Part shown: positions 6,781 through 14,447 of the stretch, one piece after another
Layout of the letters: each line of letters starts with the position of its first letter
Numbering within the stretch: the first letter of the stretch is position 1
Assembly (NCBI GenBank): GCA_018673215.1
Contig: JABHDE010000062.1
Location: 1 to 35,556, forward strand
Length of the DNA stretch: 35,556 nucleotides
Direction: 5' to 3'
Source: Formosa sp.
GTDB lineage: Bacteria > Bacteroidota > Bacteroidia > Flavobacteriales > Flavobacteriaceae
Notes under the pieces: generated by a model
Databases searched by the model: none
What the model was told of the DNA's origin: nothing
The model's input: only the letters and a program-made list of their open reading frames with translations
Program-made: the position numbers and the translations under genes

Positions 6781-8026
6781 TTATTTATTTACATCTGAAA
6801 GCGTTTCAGAAGGGCATCCAGATAAAGTTGCCGACCAAATTAGCGATGCTTTAATCGACCATTTTTTGGCGTTTGATCCCGACTCAAAAGTTGCTTGTGA
6901 AACCTTAGTAACTACCGGTCAAGTGATTCTGGCGGGTGAGGTGAAATCTAAAACCTATCTAGACGTGCAAAAAATTGCACGCGATACCATAAACAAAATT
7001 GGTTACACCAAAGGAGAATATATGTTTGACGGGAATTCTTGTGGAGTGCTTTCAGCAATTCATGAGCAATCTGAAGACATCAATCGTGGAGTGGACAGAG
7101 GTACTGAAGAACAAGGAGCTGGCGATCAAGGAATGATGTTTGGATATGCGACAAATGAAACTGAAAACTTTATGCCTTTGGCATTAGACCTGTCGCACCG
7201 CATATTAATTGAACTCGCTGCCATGCGTCGCGAAAACTCGGACCTTACTTACATTAGACCCGATTCTAAAAGTCAGGTAACGATTGAATATGATGATGAC
7301 AATACACCCAATCGGATAGATGCCATAGTGATCTCTACCCAACACGATGATTTTGACGAAGAGACGGCTATGTTGGCGAAAATCCGTGAGGATTTAAAAA
7401 CAAAATTAATCCCTAGAGTGGTTGCAAAACTGCCTATACATATCCAAGATTTATTTAACGATGAAATCACATATCACATCAATCCAACTGGAAAATTTGT
7501 GATTGGAGGACCACATGGAGATACAGGCCTTACAGGCCGAAAAATCATTGTAGATACTTATGGAGGAAAAGGTGCTCATGGTGGGGGTGCATTTTCTGGG
7601 AAAGACCCAAGTAAGGTAGATCGTAGTGCGGCCTATGCCACGCGTCACATTGCCAAAAATATGGTGGCCGCTGGAATTTGCTCGGAGGTCTTAGTGCAAG
7701 TGAGTTATGCCATTGGTGTTGCAGAACCTATGGGTGTGTTTGTGGATACGTACGGAACAAGTCCGTTTAATTTAACCGATGGTGAAATTGCTGATAAAAT
7801 CTCAACATTATTTGATTTACGTCCTGCTACTATCGAAAAACGCTTAAAGCTTCGCAGTCCTATTTATAGTGAAACTGCTGCTTACGGACATATGGGTCGG
7901 GAGCCAAAAACTGTATCCAAAACATTTCATCAACCCAATGGCGAAAGTTTGACTTTAGATGTTGAACTGTTTACGTGGGAAAAACTGGACTATGTGGAAG
8001 CAATTAAAAAAGCTTTTGGAATTTAA
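6776..8026 (+). CDS. metK: S-adenosylmethionine synthetase
   Basis: Makes SAM from methionine and ATP in the cytoplasm, a tetramer of three-domain subunits. The 416-aa product has the N-terminal ATP site [15 protein letters not shown], the signature hexapeptide region [12 protein letters not shown] near residues 116-127, the P-loop-like [13 protein letters not shown] and [17 protein letters not shown] prefer the ATG at 6776 because MetK proteins begin [10 protein letters not shown]; the in-frame ATG at 6770 would add Met-Phe and lies in the loop of the start-codon hairpin. The gene sits alone behind a candidate SAM riboswitch, so repression by its own product is expected. It converges with a truncated transporter fragment 8 nt downstream. 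Confidence 0.97.
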   Translation: MSYLFTSESVSEGHPDKVADQISDALIDHFLAFDPDSKVACETLVTTGQVILAGEVKSKTYLDVQKIARDTINKIGYTKGEYMFDGNSCGVLSAIHEQSEDINRGVDRGTEEQGAGDQGMMFGYATNETENFMPLALDLSHRILIELAAMRRENSDLTYIRPDSKSQVTIEYDDDNTPNRIDAIVISTQHDDFDEETAMLAKIREDLKTKLIPRVVAKLPIHIQDLFNDEITYHINPTGKFVIGGPHGDTGLTGRKIIVDTYGGKGAHGGGAFSGKDPSKVDRSAAYATRHIAKNMVAAGICSEVLVQVSYAIGVAEPMGVFVDTYGTSPFNLTDGEIADKISTLFDLRPATIEKRLKLRSPIYSETAAYGHMGREPKTVSKTFHQPNGESLTLDVELFTWEKLDYVEAIKKAFGI

Positions 8027-8034
8027 GCATTCAG

Positions 8035-8152
8035 CTAACTAAGCATCCACGCGCCCAATATTATCATAAATAAAGAGCTGACATAATACCATTTGAAGCG
8101 TTCTTTTAATACAATTACCGCTAGTGTGATTGTAAGTATGGGGGTTGTCATG
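8035..8152 (-). pseudogene. 3' remnant of a DMT/EamA-type membrane transporter
   Basis: Reading on the minus strand, the last ~39 codons encode LAMTTPILTITLAVIVLKER followed by FKWYYVSSLFMIILGAWMLS and a TAG stop. This is the pattern of the last two transmembrane helices of a drug/metabolite transporter: a short loop ending in a basic K-E-R between helices 9 and 10. Upstream of about 8152 the frame stays open but turns into the antisense of an unrelated gene fragment, so the 5' nine-tenths of the gene is missing here. The family assignment from so short a piece is tentative; the truncation is clear. Confidence 0.55.
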
Positions 8153-8308
8153 GCCAAAGTGATGAATGGTGTTGAATTAGCGAGTCCTGGAGATGCACCT
8201 GATTCAATTACGTATATGGCGGCACTTTCAGAAGACGGAAATACTTTAGAATTAGATATTGAAATTACAGGTGGAGGACATTGGTCTTTCAAACTTGTGA
8301 AAGATTAA
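8153..8308 (+). pseudogene. 3' remnant of a beta-glucan-locus repeat protein
   Basis: The reading frame ending at TAA 8306-8308 encodes MNGVELASPGDAPDSITYMA and continues to GGGHWSFKLVKD. This is the C-terminal end of the repeat found in the gene at 34594-35556. At the DNA level 8153-8290 aligns in inverted orientation with 34749-34612, with 63 consecutive identical bases (8173-8235 against 34729-34667). Homology stops abruptly at 8153, exactly where the transporter fragment begins on the other strand. There is no plausible start codon or promoter of its own. The ending KLVKD matches the internal repeat of the 34.6-kb gene rather than its terminal one, so it probably derives from a paralogous gene. 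Confidence 0.88.
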
Positions 8309-8374
8309 TCCTTAAATTTAATACCATAAACCTACCCTTTTAGCAGTGGTTGTTTTAAGTTAGTCTGTTGAAAG

Positions 8375-8401
8375 AAAAACCCGACCCATAGTCGGGTTTT
8401 T
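8375..8401. terminator. Bidirectional intrinsic terminator
   Basis: A perfect 11-bp stem (AAAAACCCGAC with GTCGGGTTTTT) with a 5-nt loop CCATA. It lies 23 nt after the receptor gene that ends at 8425 on the minus strand, and after the remnant that ends at 8308 on the plus strand. Confidence 0.92.
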
Positions 8402-8424
8402 GGGTTTAAATAGCGAAACGTTTT

Positions 8425-11136
8425 TTACAATTCATAACGGACTCTAAAGGTCACATAACGGGGTTGAATAAAATATTCTGTCGCACTTACTGAGATATTA
8501 GAGGCACTACTCTGATTTTGAGAGCGAGTGTCTAACAGGTTCGTTGCTTTGATTTCGTATTCAAATTTAGCATCTTCATCTTTTCGGTAAGATAAGGACG
8601 CATTCCAAAATTCATATGTATTTATCGAGCGGTCTTCATCACTGAAGTCGTTATATGAATAGTCGGTTTTGAGCGTAAATGATTTTAAAATCAAGGCATC
8701 TACTTCAATAGATGGGCTTTTTGTAAAAAACTTGGTGGAGTTCGCTCCAAGATTATTGTCTTGAATAGAATATCTATAACTTAAATCGACATTGGGAGCT
8801 GTTCTAAAGTTGGTGCGTAGTTGTGTTCTGTAAGTTTGTGAAAAACTTTCATTTACGGTTCGCCTGTCTTGCAGGAATTGGTTAAATTTAGAGTAATTCA
8901 AATTTGCCCTGACGGAGGCGCGTAACTTCCCAAAAGTACGCTGAAAACGACCATTGGCAGACAAGCTTTCATCGGCAAAATCTGAATTGAATGGCGTGGA
9001 TACACGAATCACACTTCCAGGCACAAACTGAGATACTGTTCGGACATTGTCAATACTTTTGTTGTAATTGATATTCGCAAATACGTTGGTATAATTAAAC
9101 ATATTAAAACTGTAATAGGACACATTCAAGTTGTGTGAAAGTGCACTTTGCAAATCAGGTGATCCCGAGAACAAGGAGTTGTAGTTGTTAAGAACCAAGC
9201 CACTCGCAAATTGAGATACATCTGTAAACTGTGTTTGCATGCGGTAATTCAAATTCAAAGTTTCACTCTTTTTGATTTGAAAAATAACATTCATATCCGG
9301 CAAAAATCTAAAGAAATTATCCGTCGTCTTTGCACCCATTTGTGTGTTTGAAATTGCATAGGCATGTGCCGCTACTCCAGGAGTAAACGTAAATTTACCC
9401 GATTTTAGTCGGTAATGAAATCCTAAATATACATCCGAGAAGTTATATGCTATATCGTTGGTTGCTGCCACACCTGCCACTGCAGGAGTCGGGTTAACTT
9501 CAGTTTGGTCATCTAAATATTGAAAAATATGAGAGTCAAATTGTTGGTGGCTCAAAATGGTTCCAAGCGTCAAATTAATGTTGCTTTTTTTGTTTAAAAT
9601 ATTCCAATAATCCAATTTAGCATCGACTTGATTGGACTGTACGCGTTTTTCTTGACCAAAGTTATAATCCAGTTGAGCCCCATCTAAACCAAGGATATTT
9701 GCTGTGCTTTCATAATTGGCTTTATCCTCTAGAATCGCATTGTAAAAAGGGTCTTCATCTTTGATAAGATGCTGGGCTTCAAATGCAAAAATATTGGTTT
9801 CATTCAATGTGTAATAATAGTTCAAACTCTGATTAAAACTAAACGGATTGGTGTTTTCTAACTGATTGATAGCGCCATTTAAAGACGAATTGAACCGTTG
9901 GTCTTGTGAGCTTTTAGATAAATTCCCAAGGGCTTCATACTCGAGTTGATTGCTCGCGTTTGGTTGGTACTTAGTGGTTAACTTCAGCATTCCCAAATCG
10001 TTATTCTGAGTGGTGTTACTCTGCGTATCCTCATCTGAAAACCCCGCGGGAGCTTCAACATACTGAACACTTCTGTTTTCTTGCAGTTCGTTTTTACTGT
10101 TTGAAAAAATAGCGAATCCACCAATATCCAAAGTCTTTTTTGGGGACCAACTAAAATTAGCCGCACCAAATTTTGTATTGATGTCCTTGGCACGGTTATT
10201 TTGAAGTAATAAAAATCCAATGTCATTATTTCCTAAACTCAAACTGGTTCCACTGCTTTGACTGGGCGATCGAAAGCCGCCAGAGAAATTAAAATAATCG
10301 CGACGTGAGAAAGCAACTTCTCCAATATTATTGAGGTCTCCAATGAAGTTTACACTGTATTCAGGACTGTAATAAAAAAGTTTGGGCTGAAGTAAATACA
10401 GTGAATTTGCCTGTGCGTCTCCGGCTCCAACAGTAATGTTTCCAAACCAGAAATTTTTCTTACCCTCTTTTAGTTTAATATTGATGGCAATATTATCTTG
10501 GTTGTTGGTAACACTTCCCAATTGCCCTACTTCTGAATAGTTTTTTAATACCTGAACTTTATCCACTGCACTGGATGGAATGTTTTTAGTGGCTAATTTA
10601 GTATCGCCATCAAAGAAATCTTTGCCTTCCACCATCAATTTATTGACGACCTTACCTTCAACCTCCACTTGACCGTCGTCATTAATTTCAACTCCGGGGA
10701 GGTTTTTTAAGACATCTTCTAATTTTCGTTCGGTACCTGTATTAAAAGAATCTGCATTGTACACGAGCGTATCTCCGCTGATGGTAACTGGCATTTCATA
10801 AACCAATTCTACCTCATCCAAAGAATTGTCTTCAAAAAGTATAAAGTCTTTATTGATGTTTTCTTCTTTTGTTTCTAAAACTTCGTCTAAAGATTGCATT
10901 CCAATATAACTGGCTTGGATGGTATAGGTGGTATTCTTTTTTAGATCCAATCGGAACCGACCTTCATCATTGGTAATGCCATAGGAATCCAAGGATTTGG
11001 TCGCTTTGTTAATGGCGATCACATTTGCTAATTCTAGAGGACTTCCCAAGCTGTCTTTAATGATCCCTTCTAGTTTTACTTGAGAAAACCCTGCCATACT
11101 CATTAACAGGAATATAATTGGAATAAAATTTTTCAT
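8425..11136 (-). CDS. TonB-dependent receptor with carboxypeptidase-like regulatory domain
   Basis: 903-aa outer-membrane protein. A signal peptide (residues 1-18, ending SMAGFSQ) precedes a carboxypeptidase-like regulatory domain at about 20-100 (VKLEGIIKDSLGSPLELANV, FRLDLKKNTTYTIQASYIGM). A plug domain follows at about 115-215 (SGDTLVYNADSFNTGTERKL, LPGVEINDDGQVEVEGK), and the rest is a strand-rich barrel ending in the aromatic YVTFRVRYEL expected for outer-membrane insertion. It belongs to the receptor type found next to GLPGLI proteins rather than to SusC: there is no SusD partner here. The substrate is unknown. It is the third gene of a likely operon with two GLPGLI genes, 26 nt after the nearer one. 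Confidence 0.92.
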   Translation of the reverse strand: MKNFIPIIFLLMSMAGFSQVKLEGIIKDSLGSPLELANVIAINKATKSLDSYGITNDEGRFRLDLKKNTTYTIQASYIGMQSLDEVLETKEENINKDFILFEDNSLDEVELVYEMPVTISGDTLVYNADSFNTGTERKLEDVLKNLPGVEINDDGQVEVEGKVVNKLMVEGKDFFDGDTKLATKNIPSSAVDKVQVLKNYSEVGQLGSVTNNQDNIAINIKLKEGKKNFWFGNITVGAGDAQANSLYLLQPKLFYYSPEYSVNFIGDLNNIGEVAFSRRDYFNFSGGFRSPSQSSGTSLSLGNNDIGFLLLQNNRAKDINTKFGAANFSWSPKKTLDIGGFAIFSNSKNELQENRSVQYVEAPAGFSDEDTQSNTTQNNDLGMLKLTTKYQPNASNQLEYEALGNLSKSSQDQRFNSSLNGAINQLENTNPFSFNQSLNYYYTLNETNIFAFEAQHLIKDEDPFYNAILEDKANYESTANILGLDGAQLDYNFGQEKRVQSNQVDAKLDYWNILNKKSNINLTLGTILSHQQFDSHIFQYLDDQTEVNPTPAVAGVAATNDIAYNFSDVYLGFHYRLKSGKFTFTPGVAAHAYAISNTQMGAKTTDNFFRFLPDMNVIFQIKKSETLNLNYRMQTQFTDVSQFASGLVLNNYNSLFSGSPDLQSALSHNLNVSYYSFNMFNYTNVFANINYNKSIDNVRTVSQFVPGSVIRVSTPFNSDFADESLSANGRFQRTFGKLRASVRANLNYSKFNQFLQDRRTVNESFSQTYRTQLRTNFRTAPNVDLSYRYSIQDNNLGANSTKFFTKSPSIEVDALILKSFTLKTDYSYNDFSDEDRSINTYEFWNASLSYRKDEDAKFEYEIKATNLLDTRSQNQSSASNISVSATEYFIQPRYVTFRVRYEL

Positions 11137-11162
11137 ATAATATTGGTTAATTTTGGGCTTGT

Positions 11163-12032
11163 TTAATTTCGGCGCTTGTTTCTACGACCTCCGTACATGG
11201 AGCGCATTTCTTCCATTTTTTTCTTCACTGTTTCATTGTACTCTTTTCGAGAAACCACATCGCCCTTTTCTGGCGCTTTGATCTCAACTTTCTCTTGTGG
11301 GTTCATTATAATTTTTGAACATAAGATAGTGGTCTTATCGGTGTTTACTTCAAGGATGAGTCCTGGAAGTCCCCAGAAATCTCCGGGACCTTGGCTCACA
11401 GGAATCTGTGGGGTGTACCATGCTGTGACTTCAATTTGTTTTGGTATTTCTATATCCTCAGAAACAGAAGTTACTGTAGAGTCTTTTTGAACCTCCGCAT
11501 CTTTAACTTCTTTGGATTTTGGTTTTCTTCGCATGCTTCTCCAATCAAATTCGTCTACTGTTTTGACGGCCGTCGCTTTCATACATAGATATTGACCAAT
11601 TTGTTTTGTTTCAGTTCCCAATTTCCAATCGAGTTTAGACAATGAATCTGTGATTAAAAATTGTTTTCCAAAAAACTCTTGATCCTGTAAATACTGTTGA
11701 GATTTAATATTTTTGTATTGCATTCCTGCAGAAAAACTACTGCCCCACATGCCAAATCCACGTCCTCCGCCAGGCGCTTCTAAAACCTCTTCTTCTTTGT
11801 AGGTGGAAGCCTCTCGATCGAAGTTCAAAATATACGTTTTCTCAAACATGCTGCGCATGCGGTCTGCAATTTGTTTTTTTCGATCTTCACTCATGTTTTG
11901 ACCTCCCCAACTGTCCATATCTACAGACGTTTTGGAAAAGTAGTATGCCTTTCCTTGAAAGTTTTGGGCGAAGCTGGTAGATGTTAAAAACAACATTAAC
12001 CCTATGAGAGGGGTTTTATTTCTAAAGATCAT
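11163..12032 (-). CDS. GLPGLI family protein (first copy)
   Basis: 289 aa, secreted (signal peptide ending TSTSFAQ at about residue 22). It contains the family-defining GLPGLILEVN, preceded by AWYTPQIPVSQGPGDFWG, and the N-terminal F(Q)GKAYYFSKTSVDMD. The C-terminus is strongly basic (YGGRRNKRRN). The molecular role of GLPGLI proteins is not established; they are confined to Bacteroidota and are often encoded beside TonB-dependent receptors, as here. Compared with its paralogue at 12098 it has an extra acidic/basic stretch at about 165-195 (RRKPKSKEVKDAEVQKDST). Confidence 0.93.
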   Translation of the reverse strand: MIFRNKTPLIGLMLFLTSTSFAQNFQGKAYYFSKTSVDMDSWGGQNMSEDRKKQIADRMRSMFEKTYILNFDREASTYKEEEVLEAPGGGRGFGMWGSSFSAGMQYKNIKSQQYLQDQEFFGKQFLITDSLSKLDWKLGTETKQIGQYLCMKATAVKTVDEFDWRSMRRKPKSKEVKDAEVQKDSTVTSVSEDIEIPKQIEVTAWYTPQIPVSQGPGDFWGLPGLILEVNTDKTTILCSKIIMNPQEKVEIKAPEKGDVVSRKEYNETVKKKMEEMRSMYGGRRNKRRN

Positions 12033-12097
12033 ATTTTAAGTTTTTGTTTAACAAAACTACATATTGTTTGAAACATTTAAGTTAAATTTTACCCAAA

Positions 12098-12880
12098 TTA
12101 ATCTCCAATTTTAAGGATAAAAGAATTCTCGTCATTTCTTCCCTCGTTTTGAAATTCCATTTCTTTGATTTTTTTGATCATAATAGCATCGTATTCCGAC
12201 TGGCTAACCACATCTCCATTTGTGGGCTCTTTAATCTTAATTTGTTTTTCCGGATTCAATAAAATCTTACTACACAAAATAGTTTGTGAGTCGTAACTTA
12301 GTTCTAGGATTAGACCTGGTAATCCTTGAAATTCTTCGGGGCCATTGCTCACAGGAATTTGTGGGGTGTACCAAGCCGTCACAGTTTCTGGTTCTTTAAT
12401 GCCTTCATGATCTGATTCTACCTCCCGCTCTAGAGTCGCTTTAAAACAAGTATAAGTGCCTATGTTTTTAGTCTCGCTTTGTAGTTGCCATCCTAATGTA
12501 TTTAAGGAGTCTTGAATCAAAAACTCCTTTCCTAGAAAGTCGGTCTGTTTGACATAACGCTGCTCTTTTATGTTTTTGTATAAAATTCCAGAACCGCTAT
12601 CCGACACAAATACCATCACTCCGCCCTTTGCGGGTGGGGCTAAAGACTCGTCTTCTTTGTAAAAGGATTCATCCTTATTGAATGTCAAAATATAGGTTTT
12701 CTCAAACTGCTTTTTAAGCATGGCCATGATCTCATCTTGCATACCACCAACTTGTGTACTATCTATCTCGATATCCAACTTGCGCTGGGTTTTGTAGGTG
12801 GCTATTCCTTGAAAATCTTGTGCTATTAATGAAACTGTCGTAAAAAAAAGTAAGAATGTAATTTTGATGTTTGTATTCAT
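12098..12880 (-). CDS. GLPGLI family protein (second copy)
   Basis: 260 aa. I start it at the ATG at 12880-12878, which gives a normal signal peptide (MNTNIKITFLLFFTTVSLIA); the frame is open to 12922 but the added residues would bury the signal. The motif is GLPGLILELSYD, preceded by AWYTPQIPVSNGPEEFQG, almost the same block as in the neighbouring copy, so the pair arose by tandem duplication and then diverged. It is probably the promoter-proximal gene of a three-gene unit ending in the TonB-dependent receptor; 65 nt separate it from the next copy. Function unknown. Confidence 0.92.
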   Translation of the reverse strand: MNTNIKITFLLFFTTVSLIAQDFQGIATYKTQRKLDIEIDSTQVGGMQDEIMAMLKKQFEKTYILTFNKDESFYKEDESLAPPAKGGVMVFVSDSGSGILYKNIKEQRYVKQTDFLGKEFLIQDSLNTLGWQLQSETKNIGTYTCFKATLEREVESDHEGIKEPETVTAWYTPQIPVSNGPEEFQGLPGLILELSYDSQTILCSKILLNPEKQIKIKEPTNGDVVSQSEYDAIMIKKIKEMEFQNEGRNDENSFILKIGD

Positions 12881-12969
12881 GATTTTTAAATTTGTTACAT
12901 GTATAAGACGAGTGAAGTTCAAAAATGTTTCAAATTCGTAATAAAAAAATTTGTACTTTTCAACTCAGA

Positions 12970-13749
12970 ATGAAACATACTTTATATTTACTACTGTTTT
13001 TTAACTATTTGGGGTTCGGTCAAACTCACCTAAGTGCCGACCTAACAAAATCCATTCCTTTCGAGTGGGATCGCTTTGTTGGGGTAGATTCCTTTGAATC
13101 TATTTACTTTCTAAAATCAAATACACTTTACAAAAAAAGCAATCTAGAACTTCAAAATTATAGCAATTTAGAGAGAGGAATTATTGAAAAAGTTTCAGTC
13201 TTTAATGCCCTTAAGCTCGCCTTGTTTTATAAAGATTTTAATAGTGTTACCCTTTTAGACAATCGTTTAGCAGACCTGATTACTATTGACTTTAACAGCT
13301 TAAATCCATTGCGAACACTGTCGCATATCTCATATGGAAATGACACCACTTTTTGGTTGTTTGATTCTAATGCACTTCAGTTGGAATTGTTTGACTACAA
13401 CACTTCCAAAATTCGTGTGAGAGCAGCAACGTTCCAAAATGATATTCTGGCTTTAGATAGTGATTACAACAGTTGTTGGGTCCTCACAGAAAAAGAGGTG
13501 CAATGCTATAATTATATGGGGAGTTTAATTTCGAGACTCCCACATGACGGATTTACAGATTTAAAACTATGGAATGGCATCTTATTTTTAAAGAAAAACA
13601 ACTCTATTTACTATAAACAAAAAAACAGTGATGTGTTTGTGATGTTAAACTTACCCAAAGTTTTAGTTAAACAGTTTTTTGTAATCAATCAAACCTTGTA
13701 TATTTATGACGAAGAATTTCTTCATCACTACCAACTATTAAACAATTGA
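12970..13749 (+). CDS. Secreted protein of unknown function, upstream of a deoxynucleoside kinase
   Basis: 259 aa starting at the ATG at 12970 with a short signal peptide (MKHTLYLLLFFNYLGFGQ). The frame is open from 12925, but the longer form hides the signal. The rest alternates short hydrophobic strands with polar turns in units of roughly 40-45 residues (for example SNTLYKKSNLELQNY, DNRLADLITIDFNSL, NNSIYYKQKNSDVF), which could be a small beta-propeller; that is inference. The deoxynucleoside kinase starts 4 nt after its stop, so the two are cotranscribed. Nothing in the sequence shows how they would cooperate. Confidence 0.85.
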   Translation: MKHTLYLLLFFNYLGFGQTHLSADLTKSIPFEWDRFVGVDSFESIYFLKSNTLYKKSNLELQNYSNLERGIIEKVSVFNALKLALFYKDFNSVTLLDNRLADLITIDFNSLNPLRTLSHISYGNDTTFWLFDSNALQLELFDYNTSKIRVRAATFQNDILALDSDYNSCWVLTEKEVQCYNYMGSLISRLPHDGFTDLKLWNGILFLKKNNSIYYKQKNSDVFVMLNLPKVLVKQFFVINQTLYIYDEEFLHHYQLLNN

Positions 13750-13753
13750 TATT

Positions 13754-14368
13754 ATGCATGTTGCAATTGCCGGAAATATCGGGGCAGGAAAAACAACCCT
13801 AACCCAATTACTCGCGAAACATTATAACTGGGAAGCCCAACTTGAAGATGTGGTGGACAACCCTTATTTGGATGATTTTTATAACCAAATGGAACGTTGG
13901 AGCTTTAACCTCCAAGTCTATTTTTTAAACAGTAGATTCCGTCAGGTTTTACAAATTCGCGAAAGCGGAAAAGATATTATACAAGATCGTACGATCTATG
14001 AAGATGCAAATATTTTTGCACCTAACTTGCATGCGATGGGTTTGATGACCAATCGTGATTTTGAAAATTACGCGTCCCTTTTTGGTCTTATGGAGTCTTT
14101 GGTACAAAGCCCTGACCTTATTATTTATTTGAGAAGCTCGATTCCAAACCTCGTATCTCAAATTCATAAACGTGGACGTGATTATGAAAACTCTATTAGC
14201 ATTGACTACCTAAGCCGTTTAAACGAGCGCTACGAAGCATGGATTCATGGGTATTCAAAAGGAAAGTTACTTATTATTGACGTAGATGACTTGGACTTTG
14301 TTGAAAACGAAGAAGACCTTGGTTTTATCATTAATAAAATTGATGCTGAAATAAACGGTTTGTTTTAG
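13754..14368 (+). CDS. Deoxynucleoside kinase (dAK/dGK/dCK family)
   Basis: 204 aa. Phosphorylates deoxynucleosides with ATP for dNTP salvage in the cytoplasm. The N-terminus [20 protein letters not shown] holds the Walker A P-loop, followed by [18 protein letters not shown] for substrate binding, the [12 protein letters not shown] motif (a variant of DRS) and the lid arginines in [11 protein letters not shown]. The size and motifs fit the bacterial deoxyadenosine/deoxyguanosine kinase group; the preferred nucleoside cannot be decided by eye. It ends in a TAG stop. It is coupled to the secreted unknown upstream and followed by a strong terminator. Confidence 0.94.
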   Translation: MHVAIAGNIGAGKTTLTQLLAKHYNWEAQLEDVVDNPYLDDFYNQMERWSFNLQVYFLNSRFRQVLQIRESGKDIIQDRTIYEDANIFAPNLHAMGLMTNRDFENYASLFGLMESLVQSPDLIIYLRSSIPNLVSQIHKRGRDYENSISIDYLSRLNERYEAWIHGYSKGKLLIIDVDDLDFVENEEDLGFIINKIDAEINGLF

Positions 14369-14390
14369 TAACCAGCTTCTTATATAAACC

Positions 14391-14420
14391 AAAAAAATCC
14401 CGCTTCTGCGGGATTTTTTT
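14391..14420. terminator. Bidirectional intrinsic terminator between dNK and hppA
   Basis: A perfect 13-bp stem (AAAAAAATCCCGC with GCGGGATTTTTTT) around a TTCT loop. It serves the plus-strand kinase and the minus-strand pyrophosphatase that ends at 14448. Confidence 0.95.
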
Positions 14421-14447
14421 ATGTTGTAGTACTCAATTACACCACAT

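Noticed and set aside
8035-8292. An 85-codon minus-strand frame that looks like a small membrane protein
   Set aside because: Only its last ~39 codons resemble a transporter; the rest is antisense to the conserved repeat-protein fragment on the plus strand. It is a fused remnant, not a gene.
8093-8308. A 71-codon plus-strand frame with an ATG at 8093
   Set aside because: The first ~20 codons are antisense to the transporter remnant. Homology to the repeat protein begins only at 8153 and there is no signal peptide, so it is not an independent gene.
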